NCBI GenBank assembly: GCA_963814055.1
Contig: CAWFBJ010000013.1
Coordinates: forward strand, 62,001-126,000
Direction of reading: 5' to 3'
DNA length: 64,000 nt
Source of the DNA: AWTP1-13 sp963814055
Lineage (GTDB): Bacteria > Pseudomonadota > Alphaproteobacteria > Rhizobiales > Hyphomicrobiaceae
Shown here: piece after piece, positions 56,725 through 64,000 of the stretch
Layout of the letters: each line of letters opens with the position of its first letter
How positions within the stretch are numbered: position 1 is the first letter of the stretch
Made by a program: the position numbers and the translations under genes
Notes under the pieces: model-generated
What the model was told of the DNA's origin: nothing
Databases searched by the model: none
The model's input: the letters and a program-made list of their open reading frames with translations, nothing else

Positions 56725-59098
56725 ATGTCCGAAAATACTGTTCAGAGCAGAGAGCCGGCTAAGCCGGGAATGCAGGCGCCTGGCGGTAACGGCGGAATTC
56801 CGCAGTTCCTGGTCGACCTTGCCAGGAATGCACCCGCGATGATGTGGGTGTTCACGGGAACGACCTTCCTCTCGGCGCTGCTGCTGTTCGCGATCCAGCC
56901 GATGTTTGCCAAGATGGTGCTGCCGGTGCTCGGCGGATCGCCCTCGGTATGGTCGGTCTCCGTGTTCTTCTTCCAGGGCGCGCTGCTGGCCGGCTACATC
57001 TACGCGCACTTTCTTATCAAAAAGGCGCCAGCGCATCTCACCGGCATCATCCATCTTGCCGTGTGCGTCGTGGCCTTCGCTTTTCTGCCAATCGGTCTCT
57101 CGAAGTGGTGGGGCGAGCCGCCGCAAGGCGAACCTTATGTCTGGCAGCTCGGCATGTTCGCATGGTCGATCGGCCTGCCCTTCATTGCCGTTTCCGCCAA
57201 TGCGCCGCTGCTGCAGGCCTGGTTCGCGCGAAGCGGACACCCCAGTGCGCGCGATCCCTACTTCATGTATGCCGCCAGCAACCTGGGCAGCTTGATAGCG
57301 CTTCTGGGATATCCCTTCGTGCTCGAGCCCGCGTTTGGCGTCAGCCAGCTCAGCCACATCTGGGCGTACGGCTTCGTCCTGCTGGTGATCTCGATCGCCA
57401 CCTCGTTCTTCCTGATGCGCGGCGCGCAGGTGGGCGGCGTGCCGGAAACCCCGGCCGTACCGGCTGGCGCCCTGGATGCCACTGCTCCGCCGCCAACGCT
57501 GCAGCAGCGCCTGGGCTGGGTTGGGCTTTCGTTCGTACCGGCCGCGCTGGTGACCGCTTTCACCGTTCACGTTACGACGGACGTGGCATCGGCGCCGCTG
57601 CTGTGGGTGATCCCGCTGGCGCTCTACCTGCTGACCTTCGTGCTGGTGTTCCGCGACAATCCGCTGATCGCGCGCGAGTCGCTGCTGTTCCTGCATCTCA
57701 TTGCCCTGGTGGTGGTGCTGATCACGCTGTCGCAGACCCGGCATGACAATTGGTTCGTGACCAGTTCGACGGGCGTGGCGGTGTTCTTCACGACCGCAAT
57801 GCTGGCGCACCGAACGCTCTACGAGGCGCGGCCTGCGCCCCAATACCTCACGGAATTCTACCTATGGATGTCGTTCGGCGGCGCGCTGGGCGGCATGTTC
57901 ACGGCGCTGATCGCGCCGAAGATTTTCAGCCAGATCTACGAGTATCCGCTGCTGCTGGCGCTTTCCATGGCCTGCAGGCCGGGCGCGCTGAAACTGCTCG
58001 GCGACAAGGAGAAGAAGAAGGACGAACTGATCGTATTGTGGCTGATCGCAGCCGTCGGCATTCTTGCGATCATGTGGCTGCCGACGATGGCGCAGAACAT
58101 GCGCATGCAGGTTGGCGAGTGGGGAACCACGCCGCTGGTCGTCATGTTCCTGGCGGCGATCCTGATCGCTTGCGTGCAGTTCCCGCCGCGTCAGCTCGTT
58201 GCAGCGCTTCTCATCGCCGTCGCCCTGGCTTGGCTCCCCTCCGGGGCAAACCGTGGCGAGTCGCAAAGGAGCTTCTTCGGCGTCTATCGCGTGCATCCGT
58301 CAGCCGATGGCGTTTATCACATTCTGATTCACGGCACGACACTGCATGGCGCCCAGCGTTTCTTCGACGACAACGGCCAGCCGGTGGATGATACGACGCC
58401 GACCACCTATTACTATCCACAAAGCCCAATGGGTCAGACCATCGCCAAGCGGCGCGAGGTGCTCGCGGCAAAGGGTGAAAAGGGCCGGTACGGCATCGTC
58501 GGTCTGGGCACCGGCTCCAGTTCCTGCCACAAGCGGGAAGGCGAGACGTGGCGGTTCTTCGAGATTGATCCGACCGTGATCAAGATCGCCAAGAACCCGA
58601 AGAACTTCACGTTCATTGCGAAGTGCCAGCCGGATCATCGACATCGTGGTCGGCGACGCGCGCCAGACGATGGCGAAGGAGCAGGATGGCAGTTTCGACC
58701 TGTTCATCATCGATGCCTTCACGTCGGACGCGATCCCCGTGCACATGCTGACGGCGGAAGCGGTGAAGATGTACCTTGCGAAGCTCAAGCCCGATGGCGT
58801 TGTGCTGCTGCACACCTCCAACCGCTACCTCGACCTGGACTCGGTGCTGGGCGCGATCCATCGCCAGGAGCTGCCGGCGGGTACGGCCGGTATCGTGGTG
58901 TCGGACAACAACGCGGACGGCAGCTATGCGCAGTCGACCTCGACCGTTGTGATCTTCGCCAAGAGCGAGCAGGCCCTTGCGCCGTACCGTTCCATGGATG
59001 GCGTGGTCGAGTTGGACGACGGCGGCATGCGAGGCTGGACCGACGACTACTCCGACATCCTGGGAGCGTTCATGAACCGGCTGCGGGGCCGGGGATAA
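56725..59098 (+). pseudogene. Membrane-fused spermidine synthase-like protein, frameshifted as read
   Basis: This is about 790 residues. The first 500 form a membrane domain with about a dozen helices (TFLSALLLFAIQPMFAKMVL; ALLAGYIYAHFLIKK; VLVFRDNPLIA). The C-terminal 250 are a spermidine synthase/SAM-methyltransferase fold: GVYHILIHGTTLHGAQRFFD, GIVGLGTGS, WRFFEIDPTVIKIAKN, and after the frame change VVGDARQTM and FDLFIIDAFTSDAIPVHML. The frame changes near 58630-58633 (CCGG), where one extra G breaks it. No known polyamine activity is proven for this fused class. Its stop region overlaps the 3' end of ybaK by 29 bases. Confidence 0.87.
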
Positions 59099-59567
59099 CG
59101 CGGATCGTTCTGGCCCCGACGGCTTCAGCGAGACGTCCCGGTGCGATCGGAAAGACCGCATCGGGCGTCCCAGCGGCCGCCCACACAACCTCGTAGGCGA
59201 GCAAAGCCTCGTCCATGAATGTGGCGATCGGTGTGGCGTGGCCGAGCGGAGGGATGCCGCCGATGGCAAACCCCGTTGCGTCCCGCACGAACTGTGCGTC
59301 AGGCCGGCTCAGGGGCTCGCCGATCTGGGTTGCCGCCATGGTCTCGTCGACACGGTTGGCACCTGAAACCAGCAGCAGGTACGCCTCCCCCGACCGGGCT
59401 CCGCGGAAGATCAGGGATTTTACGATTTGGCCGACCTGACATCCGCACGCGTCAGCGGCGTCCTGCGCCGTCCGGGTGCTCGCGGGCATGTGCCGCACGT
59501 CGGCTTCCAGCCCTTTCGCCCGTAGAACATCCTGTACGCGCTGGGCGGCCGGTTTGAGCTGGCTCAT
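59070..59567 (-). CDS. YbaK/EbsC-type aminoacyl-tRNA deacylase
   Basis: This 165-residue protein edits mischarged tRNA. It is of the YbaK/ProX/EbsC family, which deacylates Cys- or Ala-tRNA(Pro). It contains TRTAQDAADACGCQVGQIVK, SLIFRGARSGEAYLLLVSGA and DATGFAIGGIPPLGHATPIA, the conserved GGxxPxG segment, followed by TFMDEALLAYEVVWAAAGTP. It overlaps the convergent spermidine-synthase-like gene by 29 bases and diverges from gatC by about 105 bases. Confidence 0.9.
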   Translation of the reverse strand: MSQLKPAAQRVQDVLRAKGLEADVRHMPASTRTAQDAADACGCQVGQIVKSLIFRGARSGEAYLLLVSGANRVDETMAATQIGEPLSRPDAQFVRDATGFAIGGIPPLGHATPIATFMDEALLAYEVVWAAAGTPDAVFPIAPGRLAEAVGARTIRVIPGPAAGS

Positions 59568-59673
59568 TTGGGTGCATCCCTCATGACGATCGGTGCGAGG
59601 CGCGGTTGCAGCCCGCCTGCCGCGCAGCTATGAGTGCGGCACAATCCCTAGGTTTGATGGGAAAGAGCGAACC

Positions 59674-59961
59674 ATGCAAGTCGATGCGACGGCGGTGCAG
59701 CGCATCGCGCGGCTGGCCCGGATCAAGGTGACCGGAGAGGAAGCCCGGGCGCTGGAGCAGGAGATTTCCGGCATCCTGGAGTGGGTCAAGCAGCTCGATG
59801 AGGTCGATACGTCCGAGGTCGAGCCAATGACGAGCGTGATCCCCATGACCTTGAAGCAACGCCACGACGTCGTGACGGATGGTGGCATCGCCGACGACGT
59901 CGTCGCCAACGCACCGGCGCGCGAGGATCATTTCTTCGTGGTGCCGAAGGTGGTGGAGTGA
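59674..59961 (+). CDS. gatC: Asp-tRNA(Asn)/Glu-tRNA(Gln) amidotransferase subunit GatC
   Basis: This 95-residue small subunit stabilises GatA in the amidotransferase that converts misacylated Glu-tRNA(Gln) and Asp-tRNA(Asn). It begins QVDATAVQRIARLARIKVTG and includes LEQEISGILEWVKQLDEVDT, VEPMTSV and the C-terminal PAREDHFFVVPKVVE. The ATG at 59674 is the family start. gatA begins about 196 bases later, with a repeat between them. gatB is not in the window. Confidence 0.96.
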   Translation: MQVDATAVQRIARLARIKVTGEEARALEQEISGILEWVKQLDEVDTSEVEPMTSVIPMTLKQRHDVVTDGGIADDVVANAPAREDHFFVVPKVVE

Positions 59962-59978
59962 AAAACGGGTCATGCCAT

Positions 59979-60150
59979 TCCCTCTCCCCATGCCTCTCCC
60001 GGCATCGTGCCGAAGGCGCGCTTTCAGCACGACGGGAGAGGGTTAGGGTGAGGGGCGGCCACATGCGCCGGAGCAAGCTTCTGCCCCTCACCTCATGCCG
60101 GAGGCATGGCTCCGCCACGACCCTCTCCCCGCAAGCGGGGAGAGGGAGGG
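59979..60150. repeat. Inverted repeat, CCCTCTCCCC / GGGTGAGGGG family, copy 2
   Basis: The element fills the gatC-gatA gap. A perfect 12-base stem, CCCTCTCCCCGC (60121-60132) and GCGGGGAGAGGG (60135-60146), closes on a two-base AA loop. GGGTTAGGGTGAGGGGC near 60040 pairs in part with GCCCCTCACC near 60083. It is related to the element at 25673-25820. Its right arm carries part of the gatA ribosome-binding site. Confidence 0.88.
60145..60150 (+). promoter_or_regulatory. gatA ribosome-binding site partly inside a repeat hairpin
   Basis: GGAGGG (60145-60150) lies seven bases before the gatA ATG at 60158. Its first two bases are part of the right arm of the perfect 12-base hairpin 60121-60146. 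Folding of the hairpin could limit ribosome access. This is seen in the sequence; the effect is inferred. Confidence 0.6.
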
Positions 60151-60157
60151 CCACGCC

Positions 60158-61681
60158 ATGACCGAGCTTACCAAGCTGACATTGGCCGACGCGCGCGACG
60201 GACTGCGGCAGAAGCAATTTTCCGCAACCGAGCTGACGCAGGCGTTTCTGGCGGCCGTCGAGGCGGGCAACAAGCACCTGAATGCCTACGTGCTGCCGAC
60301 GCCGGAAGTCGCGCTGCGACAGGCCAGGGACAGCGACGCGCGTCTGGCCAAGGGCGAGGCGCGGCCGCTCGAAGGCCTGCCGCTCGGCATCAAGGACCTC
60401 TACTGCACCAAGGGCGTGCGCACGACCGCGTGCTCCGGCATCCTCGATGGCTTCACGCCCACCTACGAGTTGACCGTCACGCAGAACCTGTGGGATGCGG
60501 GCGCCGTGATGCTGGGCAAGCTCAATTGCGACGAGTTCGCCATGGGCTCGTCGAACGAGACGAGCTGTTTCGGGCCGGTGACTAATCCGTGGCGGCGCAA
60601 GGGATCCAACGTGGCCCTGGTGCCTGGCGGATCTTCGGGCGGCTCTTCTTCCGCGGTTGCCGCCGATCTGTGCCTGGCCGCGACCGCGACCGATACCGGC
60701 GGCTCGATCCGGCAGCCGGCCGCCATCACCGGCACCGTCGGCGTCAAGCCCACGTACGGGCGCTGCTCGCGCTGGGGCATCGTGGCGTTTGCTTCCTCGC
60801 TCGACCAGGCTGGGCCGATCGCCAAGACGGTGCGCGATGCGGCCATCATGCTGCGCCACATGGCGAGCGTCGATCCCAAGGATTCGACCAGCGTCGAAAA
60901 GCCTGTGCCCGACTACGAGGCCGTGCTCGGCGGGGGCGTGAAAGGTCTGCGGGTCGGCGTGCCGAAGGAATACCGCCTTGACGGCATGCCTCAGGAGATC
61001 GAGGACCTCTGGCAGCAGGGCATCGACTGGCTCAAAAAAGCCGGTGCCACGATCCACGATGTCTCGCTGCCTCACACCAAGTATGCGCTGCCGGCCTACT
61101 ACATCGTGGCGCCCGCGGAATGCTCGTCCAACCTCGCCCGCTACGACGGCGTGCGCTACGGGCTGCGCAAGCCTGGCGCGGACCTGATCGAGACCTACGA
61201 GACGACACGGCGCGCGGGCTTCGGCGCGGAAGTGCGCCGCCGCATTCTGATCGGCACCTACGTGCTCTCGGCCGGCTATTACGACGCCTACTACCTGAAG
61301 GCCCAGAAAGTGCGCACGCTCATCAAGCGCGATTTCGACGAAGCCTACGAGAAAGTGGATGTGCTGCTGACGCCCACCACGCCTGGTCCGGCGTTCGGCA
61401 TCGGCGAGGTGAGCGGCGATCCGCTGCAGATGTACTTGAACGACATCTTCACGGTGACGGTGAACATGGCCGGACTGCCGGGCATATCGGTGCCGGCGGG
61501 GCTGTCCTCGGAGGGTACGCCGTTGGGACTGCAGCTCATCGGCAAGCCGTTCGACGAGACGACGCTGTTCCGCGCCGGCCAGGCGATCGAGGACGCGGCG
61601 GGGCGTTTTCCGGTGCCGAACCAATGGTGGCGAACCGAGACTGCCGCCGCCAGAGCGAAATCGGGAGGCAAGATAAAATGA
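60158..61681 (+). CDS. gatA: Asp-tRNA(Asn)/Glu-tRNA(Gln) amidotransferase subunit GatA
   Basis: This 507-residue glutaminase subunit has the amidase-signature motifs GLPLGIKDLYCTKGVRTTA (catalytic Lys), VALVPGGSSGGSSSAVAADL (Ser pair) and ATDTGGSIRQPAAITGTVGV (second Ser). It feeds ammonia to GatB. The ATG at 60158 is preferred over a frame extension through the repeat to 60095. The stop overlaps the chorismate mutase start (ATGA). With gatC upstream it forms the gatCA operon. Confidence 0.96.
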   Translation: MTELTKLTLADARDGLRQKQFSATELTQAFLAAVEAGNKHLNAYVLPTPEVALRQARDSDARLAKGEARPLEGLPLGIKDLYCTKGVRTTACSGILDGFTPTYELTVTQNLWDAGAVMLGKLNCDEFAMGSSNETSCFGPVTNPWRRKGSNVALVPGGSSGGSSSAVAADLCLAATATDTGGSIRQPAAITGTVGVKPTYGRCSRWGIVAFASSLDQAGPIAKTVRDAAIMLRHMASVDPKDSTSVEKPVPDYEAVLGGGVKGLRVGVPKEYRLDGMPQEIEDLWQQGIDWLKKAGATIHDVSLPHTKYALPAYYIVAPAECSSNLARYDGVRYGLRKPGADLIETYETTRRAGFGAEVRRRILIGTYVLSAGYYDAYYLKAQKVRTLIKRDFDEAYEKVDVLLTPTTPGPAFGIGEVSGDPLQMYLNDIFTVTVNMAGLPGISVPAGLSSEGTPLGLQLIGKPFDETTLFRAGQAIEDAAGRFPVPNQWWRTETAAARAKSGGKIK

Positions 61682-62001
61682 CCGCGCGGGCACCCAGGGA
61701 CTGCAACGACATGAACGAGGTCCGGGCCGAGATCGATCGCGTCGACAACACGCTGGTCGACGTCATCGCCGAGCGCTTCGGCTACGTCGAGCGCGCGTGG
61801 CAGATCAAGCTCGCCGAGAAGGCCGCAGCCAACGTGCCGTGGCGCAACCAGCAGGTGATCGACAAAGTGCGCGCGCGTGCCGTCGAGAAGGGCGTGCCGC
61901 CGGACCTGTGCGAGGCGCTGTGGCGGCAGATGATCGGCTGGTTCATCCAGTACGAAGAGGAAAAATTGCGCGACCAGATCGAAGACAAGTCGCGCACCTG
62001 A
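61678..62001 (+). CDS. Chorismate mutase (AroQ type)
   Basis: This 107-residue all-helical enzyme converts chorismate to prephenate. It begins with a short extension, then MNEVRAEIDRVDNTLVDVIA, ERFGYVERAWQIKLAEKAAA and NVPWRNQQVIDKVRARAVEK, with the arginines and lysine expected for the AroQ active site, and ends WRQMIGWFIQYEEEKLRDQI. An isochorismate-pyruvate lyase is the main alternative in this fold. It overlaps the gatA stop by four bases, so it is co-translated with gatA; this linkage is seen in other Rhizobiales. Confidence 0.9.
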   Translation: MTARAPRDCNDMNEVRAEIDRVDNTLVDVIAERFGYVERAWQIKLAEKAAANVPWRNQQVIDKVRARAVEKGVPPDLCEALWRQMIGWFIQYEEEKLRDQIEDKSRT

Positions 62002-62033
62002 CGCACCAGTCAGCCAGGGGGCACTTGCGTTCT

Positions 62034-62321
62034 ATGACACCCGTTGAACTCAAGGCCGTCCTGCTCACTGCACTCCTCAATCCCGCGGTTATCGCCGTGG
62101 CGTTCTGGATGGGGCGCCATGCGGACCAGTGGCAGAAGGTGCCGGTCGCTGCTTTCGCAGGGGCTGTCATCGGATCGGCGCTGATCTATTTGGCCGTTCG
62201 CCTGGGCGTGCCGGGCATCGCCGGCGTCGGCCGTGCGGCAGCCGGCGTGTTCATTGCGCAATTCCTGTTCGGGCTGGCCTGGGCCTGTCTCGGCTACCGG
62301 TTCGGGCGGCCGCGACCGTGA
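62034..62321 (+). CDS. Small membrane protein, hypothetical
   Basis: This 95-residue protein has three predicted helices (LKAVLLTALLNPAVIAVAFW; AAFAGAVIGSALIYLAVRLG; AAAGVFIAQFLFGLAWACLG) and a short basic C-terminus (YRFGRPRP). No family is recognised. It follows the chorismate mutase gene by 32 bases in the same direction, and the next small gene overlaps its stop (GTGA), so the three probably share a transcript with gatA. Confidence 0.65.
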   Translation: MTPVELKAVLLTALLNPAVIAVAFWMGRHADQWQKVPVAAFAGAVIGSALIYLAVRLGVPGIAGVGRAAAGVFIAQFLFGLAWACLGYRFGRPRP

Positions 62322-62494
62322 CGCTGCTGCGCTATTGGCTGGCCGGCACGGCGATCATACTTGCGGGCATTGCCGTGTGGGCACTGGCCCCGGTGCTGAT
62401 CTTTTTCGTGCTGCTGGCGGCGGCGCTGGGGCTCGTGTCGCTGGCCATGATCGCCCTCGCCCGCCGCCTGCAGGGCTGGCGCGACCGCAGGTGA
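62318..62494 (+). CDS. Very small membrane protein, hypothetical
   Basis: This 58-residue protein starts at GTG 62318, overlapping the previous stop codon by four bases. It has two helices (YWLAGTAIILAGIAVWALAP; IFFVLLAAALGLVSLAMIAL) and a basic end (RRLQGWRDRR). The tight overlap and membrane composition support a real gene, but no family is recognised. It ends eight bases before the convergent GNAT gene. Confidence 0.55.
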   Translation: MTLLRYWLAGTAIILAGIAVWALAPVLIFFVLLAAALGLVSLAMIALARRLQGWRDRR

Positions 62495-62502
62495 CGCCTG
62501 GG

Positions 62503-63099
62503 TCAGGCCGCGGCGAACACTGCAGAAGCATCGTTGCAGGGCGTTCCCTGCGCCGCGGGCTCGACTGTCTTTTCGAGCAGCATGACACCGTGGGCATCAG
62601 GGCTGTGTGTGATCGTGAACCCGGCTTTGCGCGCCAGATGCAGCATCTTGTCGTTGGTTGCCAGTGTCTCGCCGACCATGCATTGCACGCCGGCCGTGGA
62701 CGCGCGGCACAGCAATGTGCTCAGCAGGCGACTGGCGAGGCCCTGGCCCTGCCATTGGTCGGCCACCGACACCGCGAATTCCGCAACCGATGGATCCGCG
62801 CTGCGGACATACCGCGCTTCGGCGACCACGGTCTCATGCCCATCCTCGAACAGCTCGGCAACGAGCGCCAGGTGATGGGCGTAGTCGATGTTGGTGAAGC
62901 GCTTGATCAGGTCCGGCGGCAGATGGCGCATGGGGGTCATGAACCGGTCGTAGCGCGCAGGCGCCGGCAGGTTGCCGAAGAAGGCGGCCGTCAACCCCTC
63001 GTCCTGGGGCAGCACGGGACGGATGACCACGCGCTGCCCGCCGGCCAGCCGCACCACATCGATCAGCTCGGCTGGATAGCGATGGATCTGGTAGAGCAT
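62503..63099 (-). CDS. GNAT family N-acetyltransferase
   Basis: This 198-residue acetyl-CoA-dependent acetyltransferase has the GNAT fold. IRPVLPQDEGLTAAFFGNLP is followed by VAELFEDGHETVVAEARYV, the acetyl-CoA loop VADQWQGQGLASRLLSTLLC (Q-x-x-G-x-G/A), and a C-terminal NDKMLHLARKAGFTITHSPD. The arrangement resembles the acetyltransferase part of bacterial protein acetylases (Pat-like), but here it stands alone. The ATG at 63099 has AGAGGA seven bases upstream. The DUF2917 gene lies about 20 bases upstream of it on the same strand. Confidence 0.88.
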   Translation of the reverse strand: MLYQIHRYPAELIDVVRLAGGQRVVIRPVLPQDEGLTAAFFGNLPAPARYDRFMTPMRHLPPDLIKRFTNIDYAHHLALVAELFEDGHETVVAEARYVRSADPSVAEFAVSVADQWQGQGLASRLLSTLLCRASTAGVQCMVGETLATNDKMLHLARKAGFTITHSPDAHGVMLLEKTVEPAAQGTPCNDASAVFAAA

Positions 63100-63118
63100 G
63101 GCGTCCTCTTTGCCCGGC

Positions 63119-63406
63119 CTACGCGGCAAGGCCTTGCAGTTTCACCGGGTCGAACTCGGCAGCCGTGATGTGCCCGGCAGGGCCGACCAAGATGGCTGTC
63201 TCTTTGAGTGCGTAAATCACGGCCAAGCCCTTGCGGTCGATGATGAACGACTGGCCCTTGCTCAGAATGATGTCGCGGGTGTCGTTGGCCTGCGTGACCC
63301 ATGCAACTCCGCCGAGGCAGGTGATTTGCTGGCCTTTGGCGCCGCCGAGGCGGTGCACTGACCTGGCTGGGAGCCGGATCGGCTGGATTTCGGACACGTG
63401 TTTCAT
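63119..63406 (-). CDS. DUF2917 family protein
   Basis: This 95-residue protein has a short beta-rich DUF2917 domain: QPIRLPARSVHRLGGAKGQQ, ITCLGGVAWVTQANDTRDII and LSKGQSFIIDRKGLAVIYAL. It probably has a small jelly-roll-like fold. The role is unknown. ATG codons at 63406 and 63412 are both possible; GGAG lies well placed for the first. It diverges from a LysR regulator gene across about 140 bases, which in other proteobacteria is a common arrangement for this family. Confidence 0.85.
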   Translation of the reverse strand: MKHVSEIQPIRLPARSVHRLGGAKGQQITCLGGVAWVTQANDTRDIILSKGQSFIIDRKGLAVIYALKETAILVGPAGHITAAEFDPVKLQGLAA

Positions 63407-63544
63407 GGCCATCTCCGTATGCATGCGCTTGGCGCATTGATAAAATCGAGAATTTGTGCTCAGATCATCTCGTAATCATCTAAATACGCGGGTTCCGACG
63501 GCGGAACAAACGATGATTTTTCACTCCATGCATGAGTATTGGGA

Positions 63545-64000
63545 ATGCAAAGAAAGCGCTTCAACCTGCCGCCGCTCGACCTGATTCAGGGTTTCGAGGC
63601 TGCGGCCCGCACGCTGAGCTTCACCAAGGCGGCCGAGGAGCTGTTCATTACCCAGTCGGCTGTCAGCCGGCAGATCCGCGGTCTGGAGGATCACCTGGGC
63701 GTGGCGCTGTTCGAGCGCAGGCCGCGCAGCCTGGCCCTGACGGAAAAGGGCCGCGTGCTGCACAGGGCGGCTACCGAGTTTCTGGAACGCCTGCAGGAAA
63801 CGACGGACCGGCTGCGCGTGGACGGCGGCGCACCGCACCTGACCGTCACGACCACCGGCGGGTTCGCCTCGCTCTGGCTGATCCCGCGCCTGCGCACCTT
63901 CACTGCGCTCCACCCCGACGTCGATGTGCGCATCTCGGCCAGCTACAAGACGGTCAATCTGGAGCGCAGCCTGGTGGACGTGGCGGTGCGCTACTGCAAG
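63545..64000 (+). CDS. LysR family transcriptional regulator, 3' end outside window
   Basis: The first 152 residues are present. The N-terminal winged helix-turn-helix is LPPLDLIQGFEAAARTLSFT, then KAAEELFITQSAVSRQIRGL and EDHLGVALFERRPRSLALTE. The effector domain begins at about residue 98 (LTVTTTGGFASLWLIPRLRT). It resembles the GcvA-like group by the SLWLIPRL phrase. It diverges from the DUF2917 gene and probably controls it; the 140-base gap would hold the operator, but no T-N11-A site stands out. The frame is open at the window end. Confidence 0.9.
   Translation, partial: MQRKRFNLPPLDLIQGFEAAARTLSFTKAAEELFITQSAVSRQIRGLEDHLGVALFERRPRSLALTEKGRVLHRAATEFLERLQETTDRLRVDGGAPHLTVTTTGGFASLWLIPRLRTFTALHPDVDVRISASYKTVNLERSLVDVAVRYCK

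Overview
The window is high-GC chromosomal DNA from an alphaproteobacterium, most likely a member of Hyphomicrobiales (Rhizobiales). The main grounds are gene order and marker genes. A minus-strand block reads pyrB, pyrC-like, plsY, dprA, topA, rnr, a NUDIX hydrolase and rpmG. A plus-strand divK-pleD cell-cycle pair sits beside it. Other order-typical genes are eipB (DUF1849), a DUF3572 gene, a phasin, clpS-clpA and gatC-gatA followed by a small chorismate mutase. No rRNA, tRNA, CRISPR array, prophage or intact insertion sequence was recognised. This is mostly core and metabolic chromosome with short dispersed palindromic repeats.

Layout. 1-12 kb: the end of a SufT-like Fe-S assembly gene, an amidase, an unknown protein with an internal duplication, a gluconate branch (gnd, gntK) around a secreted alpha/beta hydrolase, a TfoX-N protein, a CaiB/BaiF CoA-transferase, rhlE and an alpha/beta hydrolase. 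12-20 kb: a stand-alone OstA/LptD-N domain protein, parE, panC and a large putA. 20-27 kb: a DMT exporter, then a row of VWA protein, J-domain membrane protein, LemA and DUF2207 protein, then a PBP5-type carboxypeptidase with a SPOR domain. 27-35 kb: a phasin with a candidate PhaR-controlled promoter, clpS-clpA, azlC-azlD, an RsmC-like methyltransferase, a HIT protein and a FemAB-like acyltransferase. 35-41 kb: a glycerophosphodiesterase, eipB, a ROK kinase, a DUF3572 gene, divK and pleD. 41-52 kb: the conserved rpmG-to-pyrB block. 52-64 kb: aidB, a MarR regulator, a DUF599 protein, ruvX, a UPF0173 hydrolase, a membrane spermidine-synthase-like protein, ybaK, gatC, gatA, chorismate mutase, small membrane proteins, a GNAT, and a DUF2917 gene divergent from a LysR regulator that runs off the end.

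Two observations stand out. First, seven otherwise well-conserved genes (putA, the J-domain gene, pleD, aidB, the DUF599 gene, the UPF0173 gene and the spermidine-synthase-like gene) are each broken by one or two single-base indels. Nearly all are one extra base, and the protein resumes immediately in another frame. This looks more like residual sequencing or assembly error than gene decay, but it must be checked against reads. Second, the intergenic DNA carries at least four families of inverted repeats. They include a pair of adjacent palindromes with the same architecture (6101-6268), and a hairpin whose arm carries part of the gatA ribosome-binding site (60121-60150).

A 671-base convergent gap (41031-41701) with several strong hairpins is the best candidate for an undescribed structured element. 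I cannot name it.
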